From Janthinobacterium agaricidamnosum NBRC 102515 = DSM 9628 (GTDB lineage Bacteria; Pseudomonadota; Gammaproteobacteria; Burkholderiales; Burkholderiaceae_D), in assembly GCF_000723165.1 (NCBI RefSeq), contig NZ_HG322949.1, positions 1,223 to 33,628 of the forward strand: a stretch of DNA of 32,406 nt, in the 5' to 3' direction. Shown here in pieces: positions 31,497 to 32,406 of the stretch (the first letter of the stretch is position 1; each line of letters starts with the position of its first letter). The translations under genes were made by a program, and so were the position numbers. Under the pieces are notes generated by a model. It ran no database searches and had not been told where the DNA came from. It saw only the letters and a program-made list of their open reading frames with translations.

Positions 31497-32406
<910 letters not shown>

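Overview
The window looks like chromosomal DNA of a high-GC betaproteobacterium, most likely of the Oxalobacteraceae (Janthinobacterium/Duganella/Massilia/Herbaspirillum type). The evidence is the 5S rRNA sequence, the style of the proteins and the gene combinations. Most of it is GC-rich core sequence. Two stretches are visibly AT-richer and look acquired: about 15430-18350 and about 28160-31400.

Layout. The window opens in the 23S-5S spacer, with the 5S rRNA and rrn terminator at 1-232. A membrane protein/GTPase pair (DUF2868 and DUF3482) follows, then tRNA-Pro with a clear promoter and terminator. Next, on the minus strand, is a tightly packed nine-gene operon (14340 down to 3569): mccB, a methylglutaconyl-CoA hydratase, bioA, bioF, bioD, bioB, mccA, a GhrA-type reductase and HMG-CoA lyase. 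It joins leucine/isovalerate catabolism to synthesis of biotin, the cofactor of methylcrotonyl-CoA carboxylase. A YchJ-type gene lies just upstream and carries a palindrome resembling operators of LiuR, the MerR-family regulator.

The AT-rich block 15317-18352 is the most unusual part. It starts with a sequence very close to the HrpL-dependent hrp box (GGAACC-N16-aCACtcA). It then encodes a protein resembling plant IQM proteins (the calmodulin-binding IQ-motif family), a CesT-like type III chaperone, and a protein whose C-terminal half resembles the HIT domain of the eukaryotic scavenger decapping enzyme DcpS. I read this as a type III effector-chaperone-effector operon with two eukaryote-like effectors. 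An attC-like hairpin lies downstream.

Core sequence resumes with an SDR oxidoreductase, a convergent DadA-like D-amino-acid dehydrogenase, and a plus-strand cell-wall recycling cluster: a GntR/UTRA regulator with its own palindromic operator, MurQ, an AmpG-like permease, and a GHL10 (DigH/YngK-like) lipoprotein. A 5'-truncated IS21-family element (istB, istA) then separates this from a second accessory block. That block holds a NADAR protein coupled to a phosphoribosyltransferase-like protein, a 41-codon gene with strong ribosome site and terminator, and a tandem winged-helix protein. An IS3-family element runs off the right end. The NADAR/PRTase block has the look of a mobile conflict or nucleotide-metabolism module, but its role is inferred.
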